From Bradyrhizobium sp. STM 3843 (GTDB taxonomy: Bacteria > Pseudomonadota > Alphaproteobacteria > Rhizobiales > Xanthobacteraceae): a stretch of DNA of 64,000 bases. Each line of letters opens with the position of its first letter. The stretch's first letter is position 1. A model generated the notes under the pieces. That model did no database searches and was not told the origin of the DNA. It worked only from the letters and a program-made list of their open reading frames with translations. The position numbers and the translations under genes are program-made. Location: NCBI RefSeq assembly GCF_000239815.1, contig NZ_CAFK01000229.1:1-64000 (forward strand), in the 5' to 3' direction. Below are positions 1 through 13,968 of the stretch, one piece after another.

Positions 1-67
1 AGGCGAAACCCATCCTCGTCCATCCAAATCCGAAGGCGACGGGCTTCACTGCGCTCAACCATCCTCG
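1..67. repeat. Hairpin repeat family A, degenerate partial copy at the window edge
   Basis: GGCGAAACCCATCCTCGTCC at the edge matches the inner left arm of the other copies. It is followed by a diverged right half (GCTTCACTGCGCTCAACCATCC). The left end is cut by the window. Confidence 0.5.
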
Positions 68-97
68 GACGAGCTCAATTCTCTCTGCCGACCTGAT

Positions 98-264
98 TGG
101 GTCCCGGCTCTGCGGAGCAGCACTGCGTGCTGCACCGCGTCCGGGACACGGGAGCGGCGCGACAGGGCAAGGCCGTAGTAAGGCGCAAAAAACTGTAGTG
201 CCCCATCTCTCTTGTCCCGGACGCGGTGCGGCACAGAGTGACGCACCGCAGAGCCGGGACCCAG
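98..264. repeat. Long inverted repeat, two arms of about 54 bases
   Basis: The arms at 98-151 and 211-264 are near-perfect reverse complements, both containing GGGTCCCGGCTCTGCGG and CCGCGTCCGGGACA in the respective orientations. The 59-base centre has no gene. It could fold as a long stem-loop, or be two copies of one short repeat in opposite orientation. Confidence 0.8.
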
Positions 265-292
265 AAGAACTTGGCGACACTGTTAGTAGTTC

Positions 293-382
293 GTAGGATG
301 GGTCGAGCCGAAGGCGAAACCCCTCTTCCTCGAGCCGGTCATGCGAAAGGTGATGGGTTTCGCTCCGCTAAACCCATCCTAC
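293..382. repeat. Hairpin repeat family A, copy 2
   Basis: The 11-base arms GTAGGATGGGT (293-303) and ACCCATCCTAC (372-382) are perfect inverted repeats. They bracket further inverted GGCGAAACCC / GGGTTTCGC segments. A near-identical copy lies at 643-733 and a partial copy at the left edge of the window. This organisation suits a REP-like non-autonomous element. Confidence 0.85.
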
Positions 383-449
383 CCTTGCTGGATCAAGGGC
401 TTGGTCGCTGAAAAGCCGCAGCACGACTGCGGTCTGACACGCCCCCACA

Positions 450-490
450 CCCCCTGCATGCACATCTCCTGGTGGACTGCATGCAGGGGG
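450..490. repeat. Perfect 12-base inverted repeat
   Basis: CCCCCTGCATGC (450-461) and GCATGCAGGGGG (479-490) are perfect complements separated by 17 bases. No T-run follows, so it does not look like an intrinsic terminator. Confidence 0.75.
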
Positions 491-642
491 CATTGCCGAG
501 CATGTGCCTCATTACCCAGCAAAGTCGATAATATCGATTTCGAAACGTGGCGCCATTGTCCTCAAGGTCAATCGACTTCTAGTTGAGTTGAGCTCATCGA
601 CCAGTCGTGAATTGCCGCGTCGAGCCGCATGGCAATCAGTTC

Positions 643-733
643 GTAGGATGGGTAGAGCCGAAGGCGAAACCCATCTTCGTCGTCCCCGGTCATGCGAAAG
701 GTGATGGGTTTCGCTGCGCTCAACCCATCCTAC
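643..733. repeat. Hairpin repeat family A, copy 3
   Basis: Same arms and inner sequence as the copy at 293-382, with only scattered differences; the shared core includes GTCATGCGAAAGGTGATGGG. The orientation is the same, 350 bases apart. Confidence 0.85.
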
Positions 734-1261
734 GCCTGCTACGCTCGCTGAGCCATAAATCTCCTCTCATGAAAGGTAATGCCATTATCTGATAGATCGC
801 AATCACCTCACCCGCGCGCGCCCTTGCTCATTCCGCTTTGCCCGACGGGTGACGTCGCGGCGCAAGCGCGCACGCTGTGTCCATCAGACCCGCTTCCACA
901 CTCCTGCGCCAAACGGCTGATTTCACGAGCCGGCTCAAGATCATCGCCGGTTTCAAGAGCCCTACGTAGAAATAAACAGCTTCTGAAAATCAGCAAATCA
1001 GGCGTATGCTCCGCAGCGTTCCGGTCCGGATGAGGGGCGTACGCGTCGTCACGATACGTTGGGCCGGCAATGCGATGGACGCTGTGCTGTCAGGCGCGTT
1101 TCAAGACGCAGACGACTGGCAGAGCGGCGGACGGCGAAATCGTGTGGTCCTGACACCCCGACGCTGGTGTCCAGCGCAATGCGCGCAAGCGCATTGTCGC
1201 GATATGGTGGCCAACAAGCCCGGCGCACCAGGGAGAGCGCGTATAAGCCGTAAGCCATCGT

Positions 1262-1363
1262 GCAGGGAATGCCGGGATGTCTCGGCTGGACCTGTGGTTT
1301 CCGCCGCGTGCATTCTTTGTTGCACGCGGGCCATGGGTGCGGCCAGCGCCCGGCATTCCCTGC
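1262..1363. repeat. Nested inverted repeat
   Basis: The outer arms GCAGGGAATGCCGGG (1262-1276) and CCCGGCATTCCCTGC (1349-1363) are perfect. Nested inside is a second hairpin, GCGTGCA / TGCACGC (about 1308-1329). This is probably another dispersed intergenic element. Confidence 0.7.
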
Positions 1364-1606
1364 GCCCTCACGATTTCGAGGGCTCGAGCCTCAGGCATCG
1401 CCCGGGCGCTGATAGCGCCGCGGGAGCGATGAGGCTCGCCCGCTGTTTGACAGGTGCAGATGGACACGTCCTGAATCTGCGAGTTCGCACGCTTCCTTTG
1501 CCCCCCAGACAATCGGAGCGATTCGAGACCGCGTATCGATGTGCCCTTTCCCCTTGTGGGAGAGGGCAGCTCATCGCCTACCACAACGTCGGTCGGGTGA
1601 CGGCCT

Positions 1607-2533
1607 TCATCGGCGTTTTGATATGTCGAGAGAACCCCTCATTGGCGTGCGCGGCGCCGACATGGGCGAGGATGGGCGCACGAGCTCGGCGGGCGGCACA
1701 CCCACGATCTCGGCAAAATCTTTGATCATGTGCGCCTGGTCGGAGAATCCCGCCTCGTAGGCGGTGTGGGCCCAGGTTGCGCCCTGACCCCGCACTGTCA
1801 TGGCGCGTTCGAGGCGGGCAATGCGGGAAAACTGCTTTGCGCCCATGCCGAACATGGCGTCGAACCTGCGTGACAGGTTCCGCTCGCTGACATCGAGCCG
1901 GTCGGCAAGCTGCCGGACGCGCAGGTGAGGCGTCCGTCGCAGCATGGCCGCGGCCCGGCACGCCAACGGGTCGGCCCGCGAGGCATGCAGATTGGCCAGC
2001 AGGAATTGCTCGACCCGGGCAAACCGCTCGGCACTGGTCTGGGCCTCGGCGATCATCTCTACAAGCAGCGAGACCTCGCCGGGACGGAACAGATCGTCAA
2101 GCCCGATCTGAGCATCAAGGAATGGCTGCATGCTGCCGCCGAGCAGATGAGCCGCGGCTTCCGGCCGGAGACGGACACTGATGGTGCCGAGCGGCCCGCG
2201 TGGCTGCACGGTGACGAGGCCGGTCTGCAGCTTGGTCGCACAGTGAGGGTGGTCGGGGTGGCGGGCGCTGCGCGCGCCGAATTGCCAGGTCATGGAGGGC
2301 GGCGTGCGGTACTGGATCAGAATGACTGGGCCGGTGCCGGGAATGACTCTCAGATTGAAGGCGCACGCCTGATCGGGGCTGCTGATGTCCCAGTCCGACA
2401 TTTGGTCGACGATGCCGGCCACCACGGATGGTGTTCCCCCGACCGGACCGCCAAAGCCGAGCGGATGCGCGAGGGTGCGCACGCCGCGTCCGCCGACATG
2501 CATGCGCATCTTCATTCGAACACTCGGCGACAT
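1607..2533 (-). CDS. AraC-family transcriptional regulator
   Basis: A 308-residue protein. The C-terminal third carries two helix-turn-helix units of the AraC type: one around LRVRQLADRLDVSERNLSRRF, and a second around the AYEAGFSDQAHMIKDFAEI segment, which includes the typical GFSDQAHM pattern. The N-terminal 180 residues resemble the sensor domain of AraC proteins of the DUF6597 type, so a small-molecule ligand is possible but unknown. The start is supported by AGAGGA a few bases before ATG. It is convergent with nothing and lies alone between the repeat region and the channel gene, so its target is not evident. Confidence 0.85.
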   Translation of the reverse strand: MSPSVRMKMRMHVGGRGVRTLAHPLGFGGPVGGTPSVVAGIVDQMSDWDISSPDQACAFNLRVIPGTGPVILIQYRTPPSMTWQFGARSARHPDHPHCATKLQTGLVTVQPRGPLGTISVRLRPEAAAHLLGGSMQPFLDAQIGLDDLFRPGEVSLLVEMIAEAQTSAERFARVEQFLLANLHASRADPLACRAAAMLRRTPHLRVRQLADRLDVSERNLSRRFDAMFGMGAKQFSRIARLERAMTVRGQGATWAHTAYEAGFSDQAHMIKDFAEIVGVPPAELVRPSSPMSAPRTPMRGSLDISKRR

Positions 2534-2730
2534 GCAATCCTCTGGTGCGGGGACTCCCGGTGCCTTCGGGCAATGACAAGCAAGAGCTGACGGTGATCAT
2601 TAATCTTGTGGAATTCGTGTCGGTGGGCGCTGCAACGCATCACGAGCGTCGCTCGCAAGCCGGAGACGACATGGTCGCAATCAGAAAGCCAAGTTGGATG
2701 ATCCATGAAACCACCCTCACTGATTGCCCC

Positions 2731-3957
2731 CTACCCGCCGGGCTGGTCGTCATGCGCCTTGGCTTCAGCGAGCTCGACCGCGGCGAGGTCGCCGGTGTCG
2801 GCCATCCGGGCCTGGGCGGTGGTCTTCACATGGCTGGCGAGCGCCGGCATCCGCTCGATCAGCGCGTGAAAGTCCTGGGCATCGAGCACCAGGAGCCGTG
2901 TCTTGCGCAAGGCCTTCACGGTGCCCGAGCGCTTGGTCCGGTGCAGAAGCGCGATCTCGCCGAAGAATGAGCCGTCGACGAGGCGCACGCGCTGGGTCGG
3001 CAGCTCGATCTCGACCTCGCCCGCGGTGATGAAATACATCGACGACGCCGTGTCGCCGCGACGCACCAGCACCTCGTCGCCCTCGATTGTGCGCGCGCGC
3101 AGGAGCCGCATGATGTCGGCGATCTCGCCGGCCGAAAGATGCGCGAACAGCGGCACCCGCGCCAACATGCCCCAGGTGACGACGAAGTCGCGCCGCTTCA
3201 CCTCTTCGGCGAAGGCGGTGGAGATAATGGCAACCGGCAGCGCGATCATCGCGAAGCCGGCGACGATCGCGAACACGGTGATGGCCTTGCCGAGCGCGGT
3301 TACCGGCACCACGTCGCCATAGCCGACGGTGCCGAGCGTCACGATCGCCCACCACATCGCATCCGGGAGCGTGCCGAACTTCTCCGGCTGCACGTCGCGC
3401 TCGACCGCATAGAGCAAGGAGGCAAACAGCAGCACCGCGCCGGTGAGGATGACGACACAGCCGACCAGCGTGCGCCGCTCGGCCTGGATCGCGGCGAGCA
3501 GCGAACGCATCGCCGGCGAATAGCGGATGAGCTTGAGGAACGGCAGCACGCAGAACATCGCCAGAGTGGCGTGATCGCCGATCGCGAGCACGATCGCGGC
3601 GGGCAGGAAGGCGCAGAGATCGATGATGCCGAGCGCGGAGAAGACGTAATCCAACCGGTCACGGAAGGCCGAGACCTTGCGCGGGGTGTGGCCGGCAACG
3701 CTCCACAGCCGCGCAAAATATTCGAAGGCGAACACCGCAATCGCCATGAGCTGGACGGCGGTGAAGACCAGCCCGTAGCGCGCATCGAGCTGCGGCACCG
3801 AGGCGAGCGTGACCGCGAGCACGTCGGCGAAGATCACGATCACGACCATGCGCACGAAGCGGGAGCCGACCGACAGCGGCAGATGATCGTGCTCGAGCAG
3901 TTCGTAGAGCCGGTCGCGCAGATCGGGATCGTTGAGGGTCTTATGGTGCCCGAGCAT
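2731..3957 (-). CDS. Cyclic-nucleotide-gated-type potassium channel
   Basis: A 408-residue membrane protein built like MloK1 of Mesorhizobium: about six hydrophobic segments in residues 30-245, a pore loop with the selectivity filter TLGTVGYGDVV (G212-Y213-G214), then a cytoplasmic cyclic-nucleotide-binding domain in roughly residues 265-385. The phosphate-binding cassette is visible as FGEIALLHRTKRSGTV, including the conserved Glu and Arg. It should pass K+ across the inner membrane under cAMP control. It starts only 17 bases after the alaS stop on the same strand, so it is probably cotranscribed with alaS. The longer C-terminal tail is of unknown role. Confidence 0.9.
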   Translation of the reverse strand: MLGHHKTLNDPDLRDRLYELLEHDHLPLSVGSRFVRMVVIVIFADVLAVTLASVPQLDARYGLVFTAVQLMAIAVFAFEYFARLWSVAGHTPRKVSAFRDRLDYVFSALGIIDLCAFLPAAIVLAIGDHATLAMFCVLPFLKLIRYSPAMRSLLAAIQAERRTLVGCVVILTGAVLLFASLLYAVERDVQPEKFGTLPDAMWWAIVTLGTVGYGDVVPVTALGKAITVFAIVAGFAMIALPVAIISTAFAEEVKRRDFVVTWGMLARVPLFAHLSAGEIADIMRLLRARTIEGDEVLVRRGDTASSMYFITAGEVEIELPTQRVRLVDGSFFGEIALLHRTKRSGTVKALRKTRLLVLDAQDFHALIERMPALASHVKTTAQARMADTGDLAAVELAEAKAHDDQPGG

Positions 3958-3974
3958 CGCAGGGCTCGCGTTGT

Positions 3975-6644
<2,670 letters not shown>

Positions 6645-6782
6645 AGCAATCCAATCGAAAAAGTCCGGGAATTCGGCGCAACGCTTTTAGACAAGCACCC
6701 CTGCCCTGTCCAGGAACTGTGCTGGCGGATCATGCACTTGGCCCACACGCTTGAAAGCGCGTGGAAAGCCTGCTGCGCCGCG

Positions 6783-6811
6783 TTGACAGTTTGCGCCGCC
6801 TCGTGTTTCCT
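6783..6811 (+). promoter_or_regulatory. Possible promoter of the gcv operon
   Basis: A perfect TTGACA (6783-6788) lies about 45 bases before the first glycine aptamer. The expected -10 window (6806-6811, TTTCCT) is poor, so only the -35 half is persuasive. Confidence 0.35.
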
Positions 6812-6831
6812 CCTACATATTGACGATAGCC

Positions 6832-7020
6832 GCGTCGGGAGAGATCGGCCTTTCAGCTTTCTTGAGCTCGGAGGTCGGCGCCGAAGGAGCAACCGCCCCG
6901 GAAACTCTCAGGCAAAAGGACCGCGCGGCTTCAACTGCATCTGGAAAGAGGCGCTGACGGGCAAACGCCCGGATCGCGTCCGCCGACGGGATAATACTCT
7001 CAGGCACAGCGACAGATGGG
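6832..7020 (+). ncRNA. Tandem glycine riboswitch
   Basis: Two glycine aptamers in series. The first has GGGAGAG, then GCCGAAGGAGCAA, then ACTCTCAGGCAAAAGGACCG (to about 6925), a near-consensus match. The second starts near GGAAAGAGGC (6940) and has GCCGACGGGATAATACTCTC followed by AGGCACAGCGACAGATGGGG, a more diverged form. It sits directly before gcvT, the standard position of this class, and should raise gcv expression when glycine is plentiful. Confidence 0.95.
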
Positions 7021-7035
7021 GCTTCGATCGGTTGG

Positions 7036-7069
7036 CCCGGGAATGGTCCCGGGAACCTTCGAGGGTCCC
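7036..7069 (+). promoter_or_regulatory. Riboswitch expression platform: two overlapping hairpins at the gcvT ribosome site
   Basis: Hairpin A pairs CCCGGGA (7036-7042) with TCCCGGG (7047-7053). Hairpin B pairs GGGA (7051-7054) with TCCC (7066-7069) and CCT (7056-7058) with AGG (7062-7064), burying the gcvT Shine-Dalgarno GAGGG (7061-7065). The two share bases 7051-7053 and cannot form together. No T-run follows, which points to translational rather than transcriptional control. Confidence 0.6.
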
Positions 7070-7073
7070 TGCG

Positions 7074-8225
7074 ATGTCGGCACCAGGCGCTGTTTCATCC
7101 CTTTTGAAGCGCACCCCGCTTTACGCGCTGCATGTCAGCCTCGGCGGCAAGATGGTGCCGTTCGCGGGCTACGAGATGCCGGTGCAATATGCAGCCGGCG
7201 TGCTGAAAGAGCACCTGCATACCCGCAGCGCCGCCGGTCTGTTCGACGTCTCCCATATGGGCCAGATCGCCCTGGTTCCAAAATCCGGCCGGGTGGCGGA
7301 CGCTGCCCTCGCGCTGGAGCGGCTGGTGCCGCAGGACATCCTCGGCATCGCCCCAGGCCGGCAGCGCTATGCCCAGTTCACCAACGACGCCGGGGGCATC
7401 CTGGACGACCTGATGGTCGCCAATTTCGGCGAACACCTGGTTCTGGTGGTCAACGCCGCCTGCAAGAATGCCGACGAGGCGCTCTTGCGCGCCGGGCTTT
7501 CCGATGTCTGCGAGGTGCAACCGCTCACCGATCGCGCGCTTCTGGCTTTGCAGGGTCCCAAGGCCGCATACGTGCTGGCTAAATTATGTGCCGATGTCGA
7601 AAGCATGCGGTTCATGGACGCCGGGCCGCGCGTGGTCGACGGGCTCGACTGCTACGTCTCGCGCTCCGGCTACACCGGCGAGGACGGGTTCGAGATCTCG
7701 GTCCCCGCCGATCAGGCTGAGAAGCTCGCCGACGCGCTGCTGTCCGACAAGGATGCACTGCCGATCGGGCTCGGCGCCCGCGACAGCCTGCGGCTGGAAG
7801 CCGGGCTCTGTCTCTATGGTCACGACATCGATACGGAAACGACGCCGGTCGAGGCGGCGCTGGAATGGTCGGTGCAGAAAGTACGCCGCATGGGCGGCGC
7901 TCGCGCGGGCGGCTTTCCGGGCGCAGAGAATATCCTGGGGCAGTTCGAGAACGGCGCCGCGCGCCGCCGGGTCGGACTGAGAGCCGAAGGCCGCGCGCCG
8001 GTGCGCGAAGGCGCAGCGCTGTTCGCCGCGCCCGGTTCGAGCGAGCCGATCGGCAAAGTCACATCCGGCGGCTTCGGCCCGACGCTGAACGCGCCGGTCG
8101 CGATGGGCTATGTGCCGACTTCGCTCTCCGCGGTTGACGCGCAGCTGTTTGCCGACGTGCGGGGCCAGCGCCTGCCCCTGCGCGTCGCCGCCATGCCCTT
8201 CGTTCCCAACACCTATAAACGTTGA
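7074..8225 (+). CDS. gcvT: Aminomethyltransferase, glycine cleavage T protein
   Basis: A 383-residue protein that releases ammonia from the aminomethyl-lipoyl H protein and passes the methylene group to tetrahydrofolate. The family pattern is clear: KRTPLYALHVSLGGKMVPFAGYEMPVQY near the N-terminus, SHMGQI, and the YTGEDGFEI and GLGARDSLRLEAGLCLYG folate-site motifs. I chose ATG 7074 because GAGGG stands 8 bases upstream; the open frame reaches further back only because it reads through the riboswitch. First gene of gcvT-H-P, with gcvH 18-24 bases downstream. Confidence 0.97.
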   Translation: MSAPGAVSSLLKRTPLYALHVSLGGKMVPFAGYEMPVQYAAGVLKEHLHTRSAAGLFDVSHMGQIALVPKSGRVADAALALERLVPQDILGIAPGRQRYAQFTNDAGGILDDLMVANFGEHLVLVVNAACKNADEALLRAGLSDVCEVQPLTDRALLALQGPKAAYVLAKLCADVESMRFMDAGPRVVDGLDCYVSRSGYTGEDGFEISVPADQAEKLADALLSDKDALPIGLGARDSLRLEAGLCLYGHDIDTETTPVEAALEWSVQKVRRMGGARAGGFPGAENILGQFENGAARRRVGLRAEGRAPVREGAALFAAPGSSEPIGKVTSGGFGPTLNAPVAMGYVPTSLSAVDAQLFADVRGQRLPLRVAAMPFVPNTYKR

Positions 8226-8249
8226 CCTTGCAAGCGCTGAGGGATGCCC

Positions 8250-8615
8250 ATGACCACGCTCTACACCTCCGACCATGAATGGCTCAGCATCGACGGCGAT
8301 GTCGCCACCATCGGCATCACCGATTACGCGCAGGCCCAGCTCGGCGACGTCGTGTTCGTGGAGCTGCCCAAGGTGGGCCGGGCCTTGAAGAAGGCAGAAG
8401 CCGCGGCGGTCGTCGAATCGGTCAAGGCCGCCTCCGACGTCTACGCGCCTGTGACCGGCGAGGTCGTCGAGGTGAACCAGGCGATCGCCGACGAGCCTGC
8501 GCTGGTGAATACCGACGCCGCGGGCAAGGCCTGGTTCTTCAAGGTGAAGATGTCGGACAGGGGCGAACTGGGCGGGCTGATGGATGAAGCCGCCTACAAG
8601 GCGCACACGGCGTGA
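8250..8615 (+). CDS. gcvH: Glycine cleavage H protein
   Basis: A 121-residue lipoyl carrier that shuttles the aminomethyl group between the P, T and L proteins. The lipoylated lysine is K59 in ESVKAASDVY, with GDVVFVELP before it, as in the family. An in-frame ATG at 8244 lies directly against the GAGGG ribosome site (8239-8243), whereas ATG 8250 has the proper 6-base spacing, so I use 8250. It is separated from gcvP by a repeat element. No L-protein gene is present; dihydrolipoamide dehydrogenase is presumably shared and encoded elsewhere. Confidence 0.97.
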   Translation: MTTLYTSDHEWLSIDGDVATIGITDYAQAQLGDVVFVELPKVGRALKKAEAAAVVESVKAASDVYAPVTGEVVEVNQAIADEPALVNTDAAGKAWFFKVKMSDRGELGGLMDEAAYKAHTA

Positions 8616-8639
8616 AGACGTCCAAGCCACAAGAACACG

Positions 8640-8745
8640 CGTCATGCCCCGCGCAGGCGGGGCATCCAGTAATCACCAGCGGTAGCGGTCGAACGGAGAC
8701 GCCTCGGCGTACTGGATCGTCCGCTTTCGCGGACGATGACACCGA
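8640..8745. repeat. Double-hairpin dispersed repeat inside the gcv operon
   Basis: Two hairpins lie in series between gcvH and gcvP: CCCCGC-GCAG-GCGGGG near 8646-8663, and GTCCGC-TTTC-GCGGAC near 8719-8734, framed by GTCATGCC and GATGACA. This mosaic resembles the intergenic elements common in Bradyrhizobium chromosomes. It may stabilise the upstream mRNA or reduce gcvP expression. Confidence 0.7.
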
Positions 8746-8769
8746 ATTCAGAATTCCAGCGAGGCTCTC

Positions 8770-11643
<2,874 letters not shown>

Positions 11644-11660
11644 GCTGCGATCCATCTCTC

Positions 11661-11691
11661 GGTTGAGCGCCGTGGTCCGCGGCGCTCAACC
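11661..11691. terminator. Hairpin between convergent gcvP and the hypothetical gene
   Basis: The 12-base arms GGTTGAGCGCCG and CGGCGCTCAACC form a perfect stem with a 7-base loop. There is no T-run on either side, so termination strength is uncertain. It sits between two convergent stop codons. Confidence 0.55.
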
Positions 11692-11710
11692 AGACGCGTT
11701 GTCCGACAGA

Positions 11711-12703
11711 TCAAGGTGCGATCAGCACGTTCGCAACGGGGTCCCAGCGCCAGAGATTGGCGTTGGTCAACTCGGTGCCGCCCCACCAGCGATGGATCGG
11801 ATTGTGCCGGCTGAAATCGTCCTCGCCGGCCAGGATCGCCTCGCCGAGCGGCGTCAGCGACAAGCAACTCGCCTTGTAGCGTTGCAGACGGTCGCGATCG
11901 TCGTGCATTTCAAGCGTGAATGGCCCTTCGGCGAGGCCTGTCAGCGCCGGCGCAGGGCTGTGGGCTAGTCCGTCGAGCAGCGCGCCTGTCTCCCAATACT
12001 CGAACACGCGGCCTCGATTCGGCTTTTCGTATCCTGGAAACAGATCGAACGGATGCACGAAGCCATCGGCGACGAGTTGCAGCAATCGCGTCTCGGTCTC
12101 GCCAATCCCGGTACGGGGCCGAGGCAATTCGCCAAGCAACTCCAATACGGTGCTGCGAAGCTGCGGCAGCGGTGCGAGATCCCGCCCGAGCAGTTGCGCC
12201 CAGGCCTGAGGTGTTGGCTCACAATAGGCCTGCCAGGCCAGTGCGGCCGTCCTGAACTGGTCGTCCTCGATCTCGATCGATGGCACGCGCCAAGCCACAA
12301 GCTCTTCCGGAGCCCTGTCGCCGATGACGGCATCTGCCTGGCGAAGCGTCAGACGAACTGCGCCAGGGATACGCGACCCGAGATGATCCAGAAGCCAGAT
12401 CGCCTGCAATTGCGCGTTCGGCAGCGGATCGACCCAGAGCTCGACGGTCTCACACCACTCGCACAAGTCGACAAGTCCGGCGCGTTGCCACCCCAGCTGA
12501 TCGAGACGAGAGACGCGGAGATGGTCGAGCCAATGCGGTCCCGACGCCCCTTCCGCGCGCGGGGAAAGCAGCTCTGCAAGCGCTTGAGCGGAGGGCAACG
12601 GCCCGGCGACGAAGCGCGCCCCAATGCCAATGACAAGATCGGCCAAGCCTGCCGCCCTGAGCGCGCCGGCACCGCTGTCGCTGGTCAAGATCAGATGTGT
12701 CAT
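11711..12703 (-). CDS. Hypothetical protein, DUF1835-like, tandem paralogue B
   Basis: A 330-residue soluble protein. The beginning (MTHLILTSDSGAGALRAAG) and the W-x-DHLR region recall DUF1835-type proteins, whose biochemical role is unknown. The end is very distinctive: NPIHRWWGGTELTNANLWRW. The neighbour upstream is a paralogue with the same ending. The two genes are 25 bases apart on the same strand and probably form one transcript. The family name is a recollection and could be wrong; paralogy with the neighbour is directly visible. Confidence 0.75.
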   Translation of the reverse strand: MTHLILTSDSGAGALRAAGLADLVIGIGARFVAGPLPSAQALAELLSPRAEGASGPHWLDHLRVSRLDQLGWQRAGLVDLCEWCETVELWVDPLPNAQLQAIWLLDHLGSRIPGAVRLTLRQADAVIGDRAPEELVAWRVPSIEIEDDQFRTAALAWQAYCEPTPQAWAQLLGRDLAPLPQLRSTVLELLGELPRPRTGIGETETRLLQLVADGFVHPFDLFPGYEKPNRGRVFEYWETGALLDGLAHSPAPALTGLAEGPFTLEMHDDRDRLQRYKASCLSLTPLGEAILAGEDDFSRHNPIHRWWGGTELTNANLWRWDPVANVLIAP

Positions 12704-12728
12704 GTGCCAGGCTCCTCATCGGACCAAT

Positions 12729-13760
12729 TCATGGCTCGATCAGCACGTTCGCGACAGGGTCCCAGCGCCAGAGATGGGCGTTTGTCAGTTCGGTGCCGCC
12801 CCACCAGCGATGGATCGGATTGTGCTCGGAAAAATCCGCGTTTCCGAGCAGGACCGCTTCGCCAAATTCCGTCAGCCGCGGCCGGTTTTCCCGGTGGATC
12901 TCCTGACGTCGTCTAAGATTGCCGAGCGGGACGGTCTGAAGTTCAGGATCCAGTGCCGTGATCGCAGGCTCAGGACCAAAAGCCAGCGGCTCTGCCAACA
13001 GAGCGGTCTCCCAATCATTGAATATCGTGTGGCGATAGTATCCGTTGAAGTAGACGAGCGTGTTGAGGATGACGCTGAGCCGCTGCGGCGGATCGGGATA
13101 GATCAGCTCCAGCAAACCCATTTCGGTTGACCCGAGGCCGGTCCCGGGAGCCGGCAATTCAACAAGCAGCCGCAGCACAGCATCGCGTAAACGTGGAAGC
13201 CCGCTCAGATCCTCCCGCAACAGATCACACCATGCTTGCGGTGTTGGCGAACGATAGGCCTGCCAGGCTTTCGACGCGAGGTCGACATGCTCGGATGCAA
13301 TGGCAATCCGCGGAGCGTCCATCGCAGCGAGTTCGTCCGTGGAACGGCCGCCCAGAGGATCAGCCCCACGAAGGAACAGATGCGACGGAATGGCCCTGCG
13401 ACGCTTGAGATAGTCGAGCAGCCAGATCAGCTCGAGCTGGTCATTCGCAGTCGGCCCGATCCAAAGCTCGACGGTTTCGAAGCATGTGCAAAGCTGAGCC
13501 AGGCCAATGCCACGCACCTCGAACCGGTCGAGACGTTTCGAGGGAAGGAAATCCAGCCAGTGTGAACCCCGCTCTTGATGTCGCTGTTCAGACCGCACAT
13601 CGAAGCAATCGTCCAGCTCGACGCTCGTCGGCGGAGGACCGTAGACGAGCCGCTGGAGGTGATCACCAAAGTAATGACCGAAATGCAGGAACAGATCGGG
13701 CGAATCGTCCGCATCTGACCTGCAATAGATGTAGTCCGTCGTCAGGATCAGGCGCGTCAT
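12729..13760 (-). CDS. Hypothetical protein, DUF1835-like, tandem paralogue A
   Basis: A 343-residue paralogue of the next gene downstream. Both share MT-LILT at the start, HWLD, the CEWCETVELW / CTCFETVELW segment, WQAY-PTPQAW, and a nearly identical last 35 residues. I prefer ATG 13760 over the upstream ATG 13790: the start at 13760 aligns with the paralogue and is preceded by GGTGGGG, while 13790 has no ribosome site. N-terminal and middle regions are much more diverged than the C-terminal tail. Confidence 0.75.
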   Translation of the reverse strand: MTRLILTTDYIYCRSDADDSPDLFLHFGHYFGDHLQRLVYGPPPTSVELDDCFDVRSEQRHQERGSHWLDFLPSKRLDRFEVRGIGLAQLCTCFETVELWIGPTANDQLELIWLLDYLKRRRAIPSHLFLRGADPLGGRSTDELAAMDAPRIAIASEHVDLASKAWQAYRSPTPQAWCDLLREDLSGLPRLRDAVLRLLVELPAPGTGLGSTEMGLLELIYPDPPQRLSVILNTLVYFNGYYRHTIFNDWETALLAEPLAFGPEPAITALDPELQTVPLGNLRRRQEIHRENRPRLTEFGEAVLLGNADFSEHNPIHRWWGGTELTNAHLWRWDPVANVLIEP

Positions 13761-13968
13761 GACCCCACCACCATGCAACGCGTACGACATAGTTAGATGC
13801 GGAAAATAAGGGCGCGGATCCAGTCAATTCGTCCGCGCGTTCGGCGTCGGCAATTCGAGCTCAAATTGTATGAAGCGCATGAAGACGGCACGCCCGCCCC
13901 CCCAATACGGCGTGGAGTGCAACCGCAAGGCACGCGAATTTCGGTGCAGCATCACGCACGCGCAAGCA

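Larger units (their letters stand above)
1..1606. other. Gene-poor, repeat-rich stretch without a convincing gene
   Basis: Open frames exist on both strands here, but none shows a recognisable domain or a good ribosome site, and several overlap each other antisense. The first 750 bases are largely dispersed hairpin repeats, listed separately. The middle holds further inverted repeats. Around 1538-1573 is a CCC-TTGTGGGAGAGGG-type hairpin typical of intergenic filler in this group. I regard the stretch as intergenic. Confidence 0.6.

Noticed and set aside
1006..1725. 239-codon plus-strand frame
   Set aside because: No domain, no ribosome site, composed of shuffled low-information residues and crossing the inverted repeats; it also overlaps the AraC gene end antisense.
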